Part shown: positions 35,121 to 43,315 of the stretch, in pieces
Layout of the letters: every line of letters starts with the position of its first letter
Position numbering within the stretch: position 1 is the stretch's first letter
Assembly (NCBI RefSeq): GCF_039696035.1
Contig: NZ_CP155567.1
Span: 4,273,001 to 4,337,000 of the forward strand
Origin: Microbulbifer sp. SAOS-129_SWC
GTDB taxonomy: Bacteria; Pseudomonadota; Gammaproteobacteria; Pseudomonadales; Cellvibrionaceae
Length of the DNA: 64,000 nucleotides
Direction of reading: 5' to 3'
Translations under genes and position numbers: made by a program
The notes under the pieces: generated by a model
Database searches by the model: none
What the model was told of the DNA's origin: nothing
The model's input: only the letters and a program-made list of their open reading frames with translations

Positions 35121-37112
35121 ATGGTCGACCATCCTCTCGTGCCCGCGGAGCGCATCATCAACGAAATGACGGTGAAGGCGCTGATCCTCGGCGCGGTGCT
35201 GTCGGCGATCCTGGCCGCCGCCAACGCCTATATCGGCCTGCTGGTGGGCCTGACCGTATCCGCATCGATTCCCGCCGCCGCCTGCTCCATGGGCATACTG
35301 CGGCTGTTCCGCCGCTCCACGATTCTCGAAAACAACATGGTGCAGACCGCCGCCTCGGCGGGCGAGTCGCTGGCGGCGGGGATCATCTTCACGCTGCCGG
35401 CGCTGGTAATGATGGGCGCCTGGGGCGGCTACCACTGGGGCACCATGACGATGATCGGCATTCTCGGCGGGGTACTCGGCGTGGCGTTTACGATTCCACT
35501 GCGGCGCGCGCTGATCGTGGAGGCAGACCTCACCTTTCCGGAGGGCGTGGCCACCGCCCAGGTACTGAAAACCGGCGGCGTGGAGACGGACCACGATCAC
35601 CCGGAACTGCGACCGGGTCCGGAGGCCAAGCGCGGTTTCCGCCTGCTGCTGGCCGCGGCCGGACTGGGCGGCCTGGTCAAGCTACTGGAATCCGGTGTCG
35701 GCCTGCTGGCCGGCGGCGTCGCCACCACCAAGAGCTGGCTCGGCGGCAAGTGGCTGTTCACCGGCGATATCACCCTGAGCCCGGCGCTGCTCGGCGTCGG
35801 CTATATCGTCGGCCTCAATGTTGCGGTGCTGGTGTTTCTCGGCGGCGCCATCGGCACGCTGCTCGGCGTGCCAATCAACTGGCTGCTCAATAGCGACGAG
35901 CTGCGCCAGATCGCCGGCGTCAGCGGTGATATGGGCAGCTGGACGGCGCAGGACTGGCAGGGCCTCGCCGATGCGTCGTGGCAGCAGTGCCGGCGCATCG
36001 GTGTCGGCGCGATGATGGTGGGCGGGGTCTGGTCACTGATCACGCTGGCCAGGCCGCTGATGGACGGGGTCAGGGCCTCGCTGCAGGCACACCGCGAGGC
36101 CAAGGCCGGTGCAGTCGCGCTGCGCACCGAGCAGGACATGCCGATTCCCTACGTGTCGCTGCTGGTGCTGCTGTCGGCGATACCGCTGTATTTTATTTTC
36201 CTCAATGCGCTCGACGGCTTTCCCGGGCGCTACTGGATCGCCGCGATCATGTCCGCACTGATGCTGGTGCTGGGCTTCGTGTTCGCCTCGGTGGCCGGTT
36301 ATATGGCCGGCCTGGTCGGCTCGAGCAACAACCCGATCAGCGGCGTCACCATTGCCACGGTGATCGTGTCGGCGCTGATCCTGCTGCAACTGATGGGCAA
36401 CGAGGGCATGGCCGCCAAGCTCGGCCCGATTGCAGTGATGTACCTGGCCGGCATGATCTGCTCGGCAGCGGCCATTGCCGGCGACAACATGCAGGATCTG
36501 AAATGCGGCCATATCGTCGGTGCCACTCCCTGGCGCCAGCAGGTATTCCAGATCATCGGCGTCGCCGCCGCTGCCGGCGCCATCCCGCTGGTGCTGTCGA
36601 TCCTCGACCAGGGCTACGGCATCGGCCGCCCCAGCCCGCTGAACCCGGAGGCCACACCGCTGTCGGCGCCGCAGGCGAGCCTGATGCGCGAACTGTCCAC
36701 CGGTATCTTCGGCGCCGGTATCGAGTGGGTGTACATCTTTATCGGCTTCGGCCTCGCCATCCTGCTGATCGCACTGGACGAGATCCAGAAGCGCCGCAGC
36801 GCCCATTTCCGCTTTCCGGTGCTGGCGGTGGCCGTGGGGGTCTACCTGCCGCTGGGGCTGTCGATCCCCATCCTGCTCGGCGGCCTGCTGGCCCACTGGC
36901 AGCAGCGAAGACGCGGCGGCGAAGTGGAAGGCGACGGCCTGCTGCTGGCCTCGGGCCTGATCACCGGCGAGGCCCTGATGGGCGTGCTCGTTGCCGTCGC
37001 AGCGGTCAGCGCGCCGGGCAAGGTCCCCTACCTGAGCGAGTTTGCGCTATCGCCCTGGTTCGGGCTGGCGGGCCTGGCAGTGTGCTTCCTGTACCTGGCC
37101 AGGAAGGGCTGA
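35121..37112 (+). CDS. OPT-family oligopeptide transporter
   Basis: A 663-residue polytopic inner-membrane protein of the OPT (oligopeptide/metal-chelate) family, with about 15 hydrophobic segments. Characteristic parts are the N-terminal ELTVKALILGAVLS-like block (here MTVKALILGAVLSAILAAAN) with NAYIGLLVGLTVSASIPAA, a PEGVATAQVLKTGG segment near residue 140, GSSNNPISGVTIATVIVSAL near residue 396, and GDNMQDLKCGHIVGATPWRQQ near residue 454. Bacterial OPT members take up peptides or peptide-like metal complexes; the substrate here is undetermined. It stands alone, with an intergenic repeat before and a convergent OmpA-like gene 34 bases after. Confidence 0.9.
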   Translation: MVDHPLVPAERIINEMTVKALILGAVLSAILAAANAYIGLLVGLTVSASIPAAACSMGILRLFRRSTILENNMVQTAASAGESLAAGIIFTLPALVMMGAWGGYHWGTMTMIGILGGVLGVAFTIPLRRALIVEADLTFPEGVATAQVLKTGGVETDHDHPELRPGPEAKRGFRLLLAAAGLGGLVKLLESGVGLLAGGVATTKSWLGGKWLFTGDITLSPALLGVGYIVGLNVAVLVFLGGAIGTLLGVPINWLLNSDELRQIAGVSGDMGSWTAQDWQGLADASWQQCRRIGVGAMMVGGVWSLITLARPLMDGVRASLQAHREAKAGAVALRTEQDMPIPYVSLLVLLSAIPLYFIFLNALDGFPGRYWIAAIMSALMLVLGFVFASVAGYMAGLVGSSNNPISGVTIATVIVSALILLQLMGNEGMAAKLGPIAVMYLAGMICSAAAIAGDNMQDLKCGHIVGATPWRQQVFQIIGVAAAAGAIPLVLSILDQGYGIGRPSPLNPEATPLSAPQASLMRELSTGIFGAGIEWVYIFIGFGLAILLIALDEIQKRRSAHFRFPVLAVAVGVYLPLGLSIPILLGGLLAHWQQRRRGGEVEGDGLLLASGLITGEALMGVLVAVAAVSAPGKVPYLSEFALSPWFGLAGLAVCFLYLARKG

Positions 37113-37146
37113 CAAGGCGCGAAAGGCGGACAAAAGGCGGGCAGGA

Positions 37147-37764
37147 TCAGTGGCGCGCGCCCGGCAGCGCGACCTCTATCGGCGCCGAATCGAAATTGAG
37201 TACACGCACCACCAGGCGGCGGTTTTTTTCCTGGCCGGCCGGGGTGCTGTTGTCGGCAATCGGCTGGGTATCGCCGAAGCCCTCCGCTTCGATACGCGCC
37301 GCGTCAATGCCGCGCTCGACCAGGAAGCTGCGCACCCAGTCGGCTCGCCACTGCGACAGTTTCAGGTTTTTCTGTGCATCGCCGGCGCTGTCGGTGTGGC
37401 CCTCGATGGCGATGCGCAGGCGCGGGAAGTCGCGCATGATCACCAGCAGCGCCTCCACGTCGCCAATGCTGTCCATTTCCGGTGCGAAGCCGCCGGGTTC
37501 GAAGTCCACCCGCAGCACAAACTCGTCGCCGCCGCGACGCGCCTTGCCGCGCAGGTAACGCACCATGGCGTCGCCAAACGGCGCCGCGCGGCGCGCGGCC
37601 TGCTCGTCGGGGCCGTCGGCGATCCGCGCCAGCGGGTTCAGGGGATAATTCGTGTATTGCTTGTGCGGGTCGAAACAACCGCTCAGCAGCAGGCCGCAGA
37701 ACAGCAGCACGGAGGAGAGCAGCAACAGGCAGGAGGCACTGAACGCACGGCGCGAACGGAACAT
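37147..37764 (-). CDS. OmpA-family lipoprotein
   Basis: A 205-residue lipoprotein that probably tethers the outer membrane to peptidoglycan. The N-terminus is a lipoprotein signal (LLFCGLLLSGC, lipidated Cys near residue 30). The C-terminal OmpA-like domain contains LRIAIEGHTDSAGDAQKN near residue 122 and a later LSQWRADWV block. A third segment, GFGDTQPIADNSTPAGQEKN, leads to RRLVVRVL. The start at 37764 has TGGAG upstream and puts the lipobox at the expected distance; earlier in-frame starts would bury it. It reads toward the OPT gene, with the HAD phosphatase gene upstream on the same strand 100 bases away. Role beyond envelope anchoring is unknown. Confidence 0.88.
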   Translation of the reverse strand: MFRSRRAFSASCLLLLSSVLLFCGLLLSGCFDPHKQYTNYPLNPLARIADGPDEQAARRAAPFGDAMVRYLRGKARRGGDEFVLRVDFEPGGFAPEMDSIGDVEALLVIMRDFPRLRIAIEGHTDSAGDAQKNLKLSQWRADWVRSFLVERGIDAARIEAEGFGDTQPIADNSTPAGQEKNRRLVVRVLNFDSAPIEVALPGARH

Positions 37765-37863
37765 TCCGGGGCTCCAGGTGACTGGTGTCGGCTGCATTAT
37801 AGTGTCGCGCCGGCCAATACCCAGACGGCGATGCGCCCGCGGATAACGCGGCTCAACCACCGC

Positions 37864-38511
37864 TCACAGGTAATCGACCACCGCCAGCAGATCGCCGACC
37901 ACCCGCGCACCGGCCTCGCGCAGCTGCGGTGCGCGCTTGGGGTGGTTGCTGTAGCCCACCACCGGCATGCCGGCCGCCACCGCCGCGGTAACCCCGGCGA
38001 TGGAATCCTCCACCACCAGGCAGCGCTGCGGCTCCACCCCCATGGTCTGCGCCGCAAACAGGAACAGGTCGGGGTGCGGCTTGCCGCGGGAGACGTCGTC
38101 GGCGCTGAAGATGCGACCGTCGAAGTAGTCGTAGAGCCCGGTCTTGTTCAGGGTCAGGCGCATCTTGTCATGGGAGCCGGACGAGGCCACACAGGTGCGC
38201 AGATTGACCTGCTGCAGGTGATCCAGCAGGTCCCCGATACCGGCCACCGGCTCCAGCTCCGTGTGAAAGGCCTCGCGGATGCGTCGCTCGGTGTTGCCGA
38301 AATAGTCGTCCGGCAGCGGCCCGCCGTAGCGGGTCTCGATTTCCAGCAGGCAGTCTTTCGCCGGGCGGCCGCTGAACTGTTCGTCCAGCGCTTCCGGCGT
38401 GGTGGTCATGCCGAGCTTGTTCATCTCCTCGGCGAGAATGCGGCAGACGATGCTCTCGCTGTCCACCAGTACGCCGTCGCAATCGAAAATCACCAGTTCA
38501 GTGGCAAACAC
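37864..38511 (-). CDS. HAD-superfamily sugar phosphatase / beta-phosphoglucomutase-like (YieH-like)
   Basis: A 215-residue HAD hydrolase of subfamily IA. Motif I FDCDGVLVDSE is at residues 8-18 with both catalytic Asp. Motif II Ser/Thr is in CVASSGS near 107, and the motif III Lys is in GKPHPDLFLFAA near 144. Motif IV VVEDSIAGVTAAVAAGM is near 167. It resembles YieH-type 6-phosphogluconate phosphatases and beta-phosphoglucomutases; the substrate cannot be fixed. The start is GTG 38511, preceded at 6 bases by GAGGAG. This is preferred to a Cys-rich upstream extension that overlaps the neighbouring gene. It is 10 bases from the stop of the small membrane protein gene, so the two are probably co-transcribed. 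Confidence 0.88.
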   Translation of the reverse strand: MFATELVIFDCDGVLVDSESIVCRILAEEMNKLGMTTTPEALDEQFSGRPAKDCLLEIETRYGGPLPDDYFGNTERRIREAFHTELEPVAGIGDLLDHLQQVNLRTCVASSGSHDKMRLTLNKTGLYDYFDGRIFSADDVSRGKPHPDLFLFAAQTMGVEPQRCLVVEDSIAGVTAAVAAGMPVVGYSNHPKRAPQLREAGARVVGDLLAVVDYL

Positions 38512-38521
38512 CGGGCACTCC

Positions 38522-38890
38522 TCATCGGGCCGACAGCAGCAGTATGCCGAGCAGCACACCGATCGCGCCGCTGATGCGCAGGAACATCTCGTTGCCGCCG
38601 GCGATTTTCATCGCCAGCGCCTTGCTGCGCTCGAAGCCGATAAACAGCATATAGGCGCCGACCAGCACCACCAGCACCCCGAGGGCATTGATCCAGATGG
38701 TCCAGGCAGAGCGGGTATCGGCGATCAGCAGCAGTATCAGACCGATCACCACCCGCGCCCAGGCCGCCACCGCGTAGCCGGTTTCATTCATGCGCTCACT
38801 GATACTGCGCGCCAGCTGCGGTTTGAGAATGATGGCGATAGACAGCACCACAATGGTGAGGCCAATCAGCCACAGGATTAATCTGACCAT
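38522..38890 (-). CDS. Small integral membrane protein of unknown function
   Basis: A 122-residue protein with about four hydrophobic helices: residues 4-22, 45-60, 68-86 and 105-121. A polar stretch with ARSISERMNETGYAVAAWARVV lies between the first two. No enzymatic motif or named family is recognisable. Its stop is 10 bases before the GTG of the HAD phosphatase gene on the same strand, suggesting a two-gene unit. A 23-bp perfect inverted repeat lies about 100 bases upstream of its start. Confidence 0.7.
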   Translation of the reverse strand: MVRLILWLIGLTIVVLSIAIILKPQLARSISERMNETGYAVAAWARVVIGLILLLIADTRSAWTIWINALGVLVVLVGAYMLFIGFERSKALAMKIAGGNEMFLRISGAIGVLLGILLLSAR

Positions 38891-38990
38891 TTCTTTTTCC
38901 CTGAATTGGTTTTAATGATTTCGGAAAAACCTGCGCAACCAACACCGCAAACAACTTTTCAATCGAAAATATCATTCTTGATCGCGGAGC

Positions 38991-39098
38991 GCCGGGTCCG
39001 GGTATACCTTTCCGAGACACGCTGTGAATACATCCCTGTACGCTCGGCGTCGGCATCCATGCCTCCGACGGTCCCGGAAAGGTATACCCGGACCCGGC
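38991..39098. repeat. Perfect 23-bp inverted repeat with structured 62-base loop
   Basis: Left arm 38991-39013 (starting GCCGGGTCCGGGTATACC) is exactly complementary to right arm 39076-39098. The loop contains CATCCCTGTACGCTCGGC and a smaller GTCGG/CCGAC hairpin around CATCCATGCC. It lies between rsmE and the small membrane protein gene, both on the minus strand. The layout matches a family of palindromic intergenic repeats I associate with marine gammaproteobacteria (from memory). Confidence 0.88.
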
Positions 39099-39137
39099 TT
39101 GTGCCAACCAGAGCGCCTAGAGCCCTGGATCTGATTT

Positions 39138-39875
39138 TTATAAGTCGCCCCACTGGTACTGCAACACCGACAGCGCCGCCACCGGCGCCGTCTCGGTGCG
39201 CAGTACCCGCGGCCCCAGCCGCAGCGGGGCGAAGGATTGCGCCAGCGCCGCGTCGATTTCCGCCTGCGACAGGCCACCCTCCGGGCCCACCAGCAACAGC
39301 GCTGACTGCGGCCGGCCGCGTTCCGTTTCCAGGTCGCGCAGCTGCTTGTCGGTGCGGTGGTGCAGTACCAATTGCAGGTCCACCGCCGGGGGCTGCTGCA
39401 GGAAGTGGGTGAACTTCTGTGGCTCGGCGATCTCCGGCACCCGGTTGCGGGCGCACTGCTCGCAGGCGCTGACCGCAATCTGGCGCCAGTGACCGAGCTT
39501 CTTCTGCAGCCGGTCGCCGGACAGTTTTACCTCACAGCGCTCGGTAAACAAGGGCTGGATACGCGCCACGCCCAGTTCGGTGGCCTTTTGTATCACCCAG
39601 TCGAAGCGATCGCCGCGGGAAATACCAATCGCCAGCGTCAGCGCCAGCGGCGACTCGCGGTCGTCGGCGGTGAAATCCCCCAGCTGCACCCGCGCGCGCT
39701 TGCCGCTTTCCAGCAGCTCCGCACGGTACTCGCCGCCGCTACCATCGAACAGTACCAGCGGCCGCCCCGGCGCCAGGCGCAGTACCTTGACCAGGTGGCG
39801 GGAGGCATTTTCATCCAGTTCGACTGCATCGCGACCGGCGAGAGGTTCGGCGGAGTAGATACGCGGGATGCGCAT
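39138..39875 (-). CDS. rsmE: 16S rRNA (uracil-1498-N3)-methyltransferase
   Basis: A 245-residue SPOUT-class methyltransferase modifying U1498 in the decoding region of 16S rRNA. An N-terminal PUA-like domain (RIPRIYSAEPL, then NASRHLVKVLRLAPGRPLVL) leads to the knot-forming SPOUT domain. Typical RsmE segments are KATELGVARIQPLFTERCEV near residue 97, LLLVGPEGGLSQAEI near 193 and LGPRVLRTETAPVAAL near 222, which bind SAM. Length is standard. It reads as an isolated minus-strand gene; a terminator for the upstream RND operon lies 40 bases before its start. Confidence 0.96.
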   Translation of the reverse strand: MRIPRIYSAEPLAGRDAVELDENASRHLVKVLRLAPGRPLVLFDGSGGEYRAELLESGKRARVQLGDFTADDRESPLALTLAIGISRGDRFDWVIQKATELGVARIQPLFTERCEVKLSGDRLQKKLGHWRQIAVSACEQCARNRVPEIAEPQKFTHFLQQPPAVDLQLVLHHRTDKQLRDLETERGRPQSALLLVGPEGGLSQAEIDAALAQSFAPLRLGPRVLRTETAPVAALSVLQYQWGDL

Positions 39876-39914
39876 GGGCGGGTGTTCCTGTGAGGTTGTC
39901 GTTCGTGAGGATAC

Positions 39915-39938
39915 AAAAAAGCCGACGCGGAGTCGGCT
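39915..39938 (-). terminator. Intrinsic terminator downstream of the RND operon
   Basis: On the minus strand AGCCGAC-TCCGC-GTCGGCT is followed by six T. It ends transcription coming from the RND permease gene before rsmE. Confidence 0.85.
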
Positions 39939-40045
39939 GTGGTCGAGAACATTTTAGGCAATGGTGCCGTTGCGGATCAATCGCCCGGGCGCCGGGCCCG
40001 GGCACCCCGGGGCTCCAGCTCCGCTGGCGGGTCTGCGGCCCGCGC

Positions 40046-40072
40046 GGGCGGACACCAGGTCCGCCCCTACGG
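40046..40072. repeat. Dispersed 27-bp palindromic repeat, copy 2
   Basis: GGGCGGACACCAGGTCCGCC followed by CCTACGG on the plus strand. It matches the copy at 34990-35016, with arm changes that keep pairing. The surrounding 39960-40080 is also unusually GC-rich and palindromic (GCCCGGGCGCCGGGCCCGGGC-like) and contains no gene. Confidence 0.7.
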
Positions 40073-40175
40073 AACCCGCTCAATCATTCCATGTAAACCC
40101 GGTACCAATTTAGCTCCGCAAGCACCGCACCACGCTATTCCCACAGATGGCACCGGGCCAAATATCGCTAGCGGA

Positions 40176-43100
40176 TCAGGCCTTTTCCAGCGACACCGGC
40201 AGCTCTTCGTCCAGGCCGCGCTTGCCGCGCACCTTGGCGCGCAGCATCTCCGAGACCCGGTACAGGTTCGGCACCAGAATCAGCGTTACCACGGTGGCAC
40301 AGAGTACGCCGAACGCCAGGCTCACCACCATCGGAATCAGGAACTGCGCCTGGATCGAGCGCTCGAACATGATCGGCACCAGCCCCAGGAAGGTGGTCAG
40401 CGAGGTCAGGATAATCGGGCGGAAACGATCGCGCCCGGCCTGTACCACGGCCTCCATCACCGCCACGCCTTCAGAGCGCAGCTGGTTGATGCGGTCCATC
40501 AACACCAGGTTGTCGTTCACTACCACGCCGGCAGCGGCGAGGAAGCCGAGCATGGACATGATGCTGATGTCGTACCCCATCAGCAGGTGACCCAGAATCG
40601 CACCGAGGAAGCCAAACGGCACCGCGGTCAGGATCAGGATCGGCTGCGAATAGGAACGGAACGCGATGGCCAGCAGTGCGTAGATCGCGAACAGCGACAG
40701 TACGAAGAAGGCTACCAGCGAACCGCTGAACTCTTCCTCTTCCTGCATTTCACCGGCGGTTTTCAGCGAGAAGCCCTGGAACTGCTTTTCCCACTTGGGC
40801 ACTTCCTTGTCGCGCAGCTGCTTCAGGATCTCGTGCGACGAGGCCGCGCCCGGGGTCAGCTCGGCAGTGATCTGCACCGTGCGCTCGCGGTCGTGGCGGC
40901 GGATAGTGGTGTAGCCGGGCACATAGACTGCCTTGGCCACCGCACTGAACGGAATCTCGCCCTGGTTGGTGCGGATGCGCATGCGATCGATCTGGTCCTC
41001 GTTGGAACGCTCGTCTTTCGGGTAGCGCACCATCACGCGCACATCCTCGCGGCCGCGGGGAATACGCTGCACTTCCTCGCCGTAGAAGCCCTGGCGCACC
41101 TGGCGCGCCACGTCGGCGAGACCGATACCGAAGTTGCTGGCCTGCGGCTTCAGCTGGATCTCGATATCGCGGCGGGCGCTGACCAGGTTGTCGCGCACGT
41201 CGTAGACGCCGTCGTACTTGTCCAGCGCATCCTTGACCTTGTCGGCGGCGCGGCGCAGCTCGTCCATATCGCCGGACGCGGTACTCAGGTTCAGGGAGAT
41301 ACCGTTGCCGCCGTCGTTGATGGTGTGCTGGATATCCATTTCCTCAACGCTGGCCGGCAGCTCGCCGATATATTCGCGCCAGCGGTGGGCCAGGGTTTCC
41401 GAGGTGACGTCGCGGTGCTCGCCGTCGGTCAACTGCAGCAACACGGTGATATTGCCGCGCCACAGGAACACCATGGTGTTCTTGACGAACGGCTTGCCGC
41501 CGTTTTCCGCCAGCAACTTCTTGTCCTCCGCCAGCTTCTTGCCGGCGCTCTCGAACTGCTCCATGACCCGCTTGGATTCCTCGAAGGATTCCCCCGGTGC
41601 CATGGTAGTACTCAGCTGCAGCAGGTCAGATGGCACTTTCGGCGAGAACGCAGTGCCGATGTAACCGGCCTTGAACAGCACGCCGGTGGCCACCAGCGCC
41701 ATGACGAAGATCATGATGGTGGTGCGGCTGTTGGTCAGGGATTTTTCCAGCAGCGGCAGGTAGTACTTTTCGCTGGCCAGCTGCATGCCGCGGGCAAACT
41801 TGCCGCGCAGCTTCTGCAGCTTCAGTCCCAGGCCGGATTTCGCCGGCTGCTCCGGCTTCATCTTGACCAGGTGCGCCGGCAGGATCAGCAGCGACTCGAT
41901 CAGCGAGAAGCCCAGCGCCAGCAGCACCACCACCGGCAACGGCAACATCATCTGCGAGGTATAGCCGGGCAGGAACAGCATCGGGATAAAGAACACCATG
42001 GTCGACACCACGGCGAAGATCACCGGTGAGGAGACCTGCTTGACCCCCATTTCGGCCGCCGCCAGCCCGGTAATCCCCTTGTCGTGGGCGGCGTGCACCG
42101 CCTCGCCGACGATAATGGCATCGTCGACCACGATCCCGAGAATCAACAGGAACGCGAACAGCGACAGCATGTTGAGCGTGACCCCGGTGGTGGGCAGCAG
42201 CCAGAAGGCGCCGAGGAAGGCGGTGGCGATACCCACCGTCACCCACACCGCCAGCGCCGGGCGCAGAAACAGCATCAACAGCACGAACACCAGCAACAGG
42301 CCGCCGAGAGCGTTGTTGGTGAGCAGGTTCATGCGGCCCTCGTAGGCCTTGGAAAAATCGAACCAGGTTTCGAACTCCATGCCCGGTGGCAGCTGCTTGC
42401 GCGCATCGGCCATGAAGTCGTTGATCCGCCGTGCGGTATCCACCACGTCCAGCGGCTCGCCCTGCAGCACCCGCAGGTTCATCGCCGGCTTGCCGTTGAA
42501 GCGGATGATGGAGCCGTCTTCCTCGAAGCCGTCGGTGACCTTGGCCACGTCGCCGACCAGCAGCTTGGTGCCGTCCTTGCGGCTGATCAGCGGAATACGC
42601 TCGAAATCTTCCGCCGTGTAGGCCTGGCCGCGGGTCTGTACCTGGATGTCGCCGCGCTCGGAGCGCACCATGCCCGCAGGCAGGTCCAGCGACGACTCAC
42701 GCACCGCCTTGGCCACATCGTCGAAGCTCAGGTTGTAGCGGCGCAGGTCGACTTCGGACACCTCGATCGATACCTCGTCGGCGCGGTCGCCCCACACATC
42801 CACCCGGCGCACACCGGGCAGCAGCGTGAGCTTGTCGCGCAGGTCCAGCGCCGTATCCTTGAGTTGCCGCGCAGAGACGGGACCGCCGATGGCGATCATC
42901 ATCATCTGCTGTTCCCATTCCTGCAGCGAGACGATCGGGCGCTCGATATCGGCGGGGAAGGTGTTGATGCTGTCCACCTGCACCTTGATGTCGTTCAACA
43001 GGCGCAGCTGGTCGTAGCCATCCACCGCCTGGATGCTCACGGAACTGCGCCCGCGCGCCGACCAGGAGTTGACCTCCTTGATGCCTTTGACCTCGGCAAT

Positions 43101-43313
43101 CGCCTGCTCGACCCGCTGGGTGACCTGCTGTTCCACTTCCGCCGGGCCGGCGCCGCGATAGGAGATATTCACCTGCACGACACCCGGGTTGATGGTCGGG
43201 AATACCTCGCGCCCGATATGCTTGATGCCGAAAAAACCGCCGATGATGATCATGAACATCAGCAGGTTGGCGGCCTTGCTGTTACGCGCGAACCACTGAA
43301 TGATGCCCTGCAT
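40176..43313 (-). CDS. RND-family efflux permease (HAE1/AcrB type)
   Basis: A 1045-residue inner-membrane proton-driven exporter with the standard 12-helix RND layout: first helix (SKAANLLMFMIIIGGFFGI), large periplasmic loop, helices 2-6, second loop, helices 8-12. The proton relay is visible as two Asp in LGIVVDDAIIVGEAVHAAHD near residue 396. The length is normal for AcrB-like pumps. The stop of the adaptor gene is two bases before this start, so the two are one operon. No outer-membrane channel gene is present, so it must borrow a TolC-like protein encoded elsewhere. The periplasmic domain resembles multidrug/hydrophobic-compound pumps rather than heavy-metal ones, but the substrate is undetermined. 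Confidence 0.95.
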   Translation of the reverse strand: MQGIIQWFARNSKAANLLMFMIIIGGFFGIKHIGREVFPTINPGVVQVNISYRGAGPAEVEQQVTQRVEQAIAEVKGIKEVNSWSARGRSSVSIQAVDGYDQLRLLNDIKVQVDSINTFPADIERPIVSLQEWEQQMMMIAIGGPVSARQLKDTALDLRDKLTLLPGVRRVDVWGDRADEVSIEVSEVDLRRYNLSFDDVAKAVRESSLDLPAGMVRSERGDIQVQTRGQAYTAEDFERIPLISRKDGTKLLVGDVAKVTDGFEEDGSIIRFNGKPAMNLRVLQGEPLDVVDTARRINDFMADARKQLPPGMEFETWFDFSKAYEGRMNLLTNNALGGLLLVFVLLMLFLRPALAVWVTVGIATAFLGAFWLLPTTGVTLNMLSLFAFLLILGIVVDDAIIVGEAVHAAHDKGITGLAAAEMGVKQVSSPVIFAVVSTMVFFIPMLFLPGYTSQMMLPLPVVVLLALGFSLIESLLILPAHLVKMKPEQPAKSGLGLKLQKLRGKFARGMQLASEKYYLPLLEKSLTNSRTTIMIFVMALVATGVLFKAGYIGTAFSPKVPSDLLQLSTTMAPGESFEESKRVMEQFESAGKKLAEDKKLLAENGGKPFVKNTMVFLWRGNITVLLQLTDGEHRDVTSETLAHRWREYIGELPASVEEMDIQHTINDGGNGISLNLSTASGDMDELRRAADKVKDALDKYDGVYDVRDNLVSARRDIEIQLKPQASNFGIGLADVARQVRQGFYGEEVQRIPRGREDVRVMVRYPKDERSNEDQIDRMRIRTNQGEIPFSAVAKAVYVPGYTTIRRHDRERTVQITAELTPGAASSHEILKQLRDKEVPKWEKQFQGFSLKTAGEMQEEEEFSGSLVAFFVLSLFAIYALLAIAFRSYSQPILILTAVPFGFLGAILGHLLMGYDISIMSMLGFLAAAGVVVNDNLVLMDRINQLRSEGVAVMEAVVQAGRDRFRPIILTSLTTFLGLVPIMFERSIQAQFLIPMVVSLAFGVLCATVVTLILVPNLYRVSEMLRAKVRGKRGLDEELPVSLEKA

Positions 43314-43315
43314 GA

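Noticed and set aside
38906..39412. Frame crossing the 23-bp inverted repeat
   Set aside because: The translation simply reads the two arms (VYLSE and related) and runs antisense into rsmE.
39939..42029. 696-residue plus-strand frame opposite the RND permease
   Set aside because: His/Gln-rich antisense shadow of a GC-rich gene.
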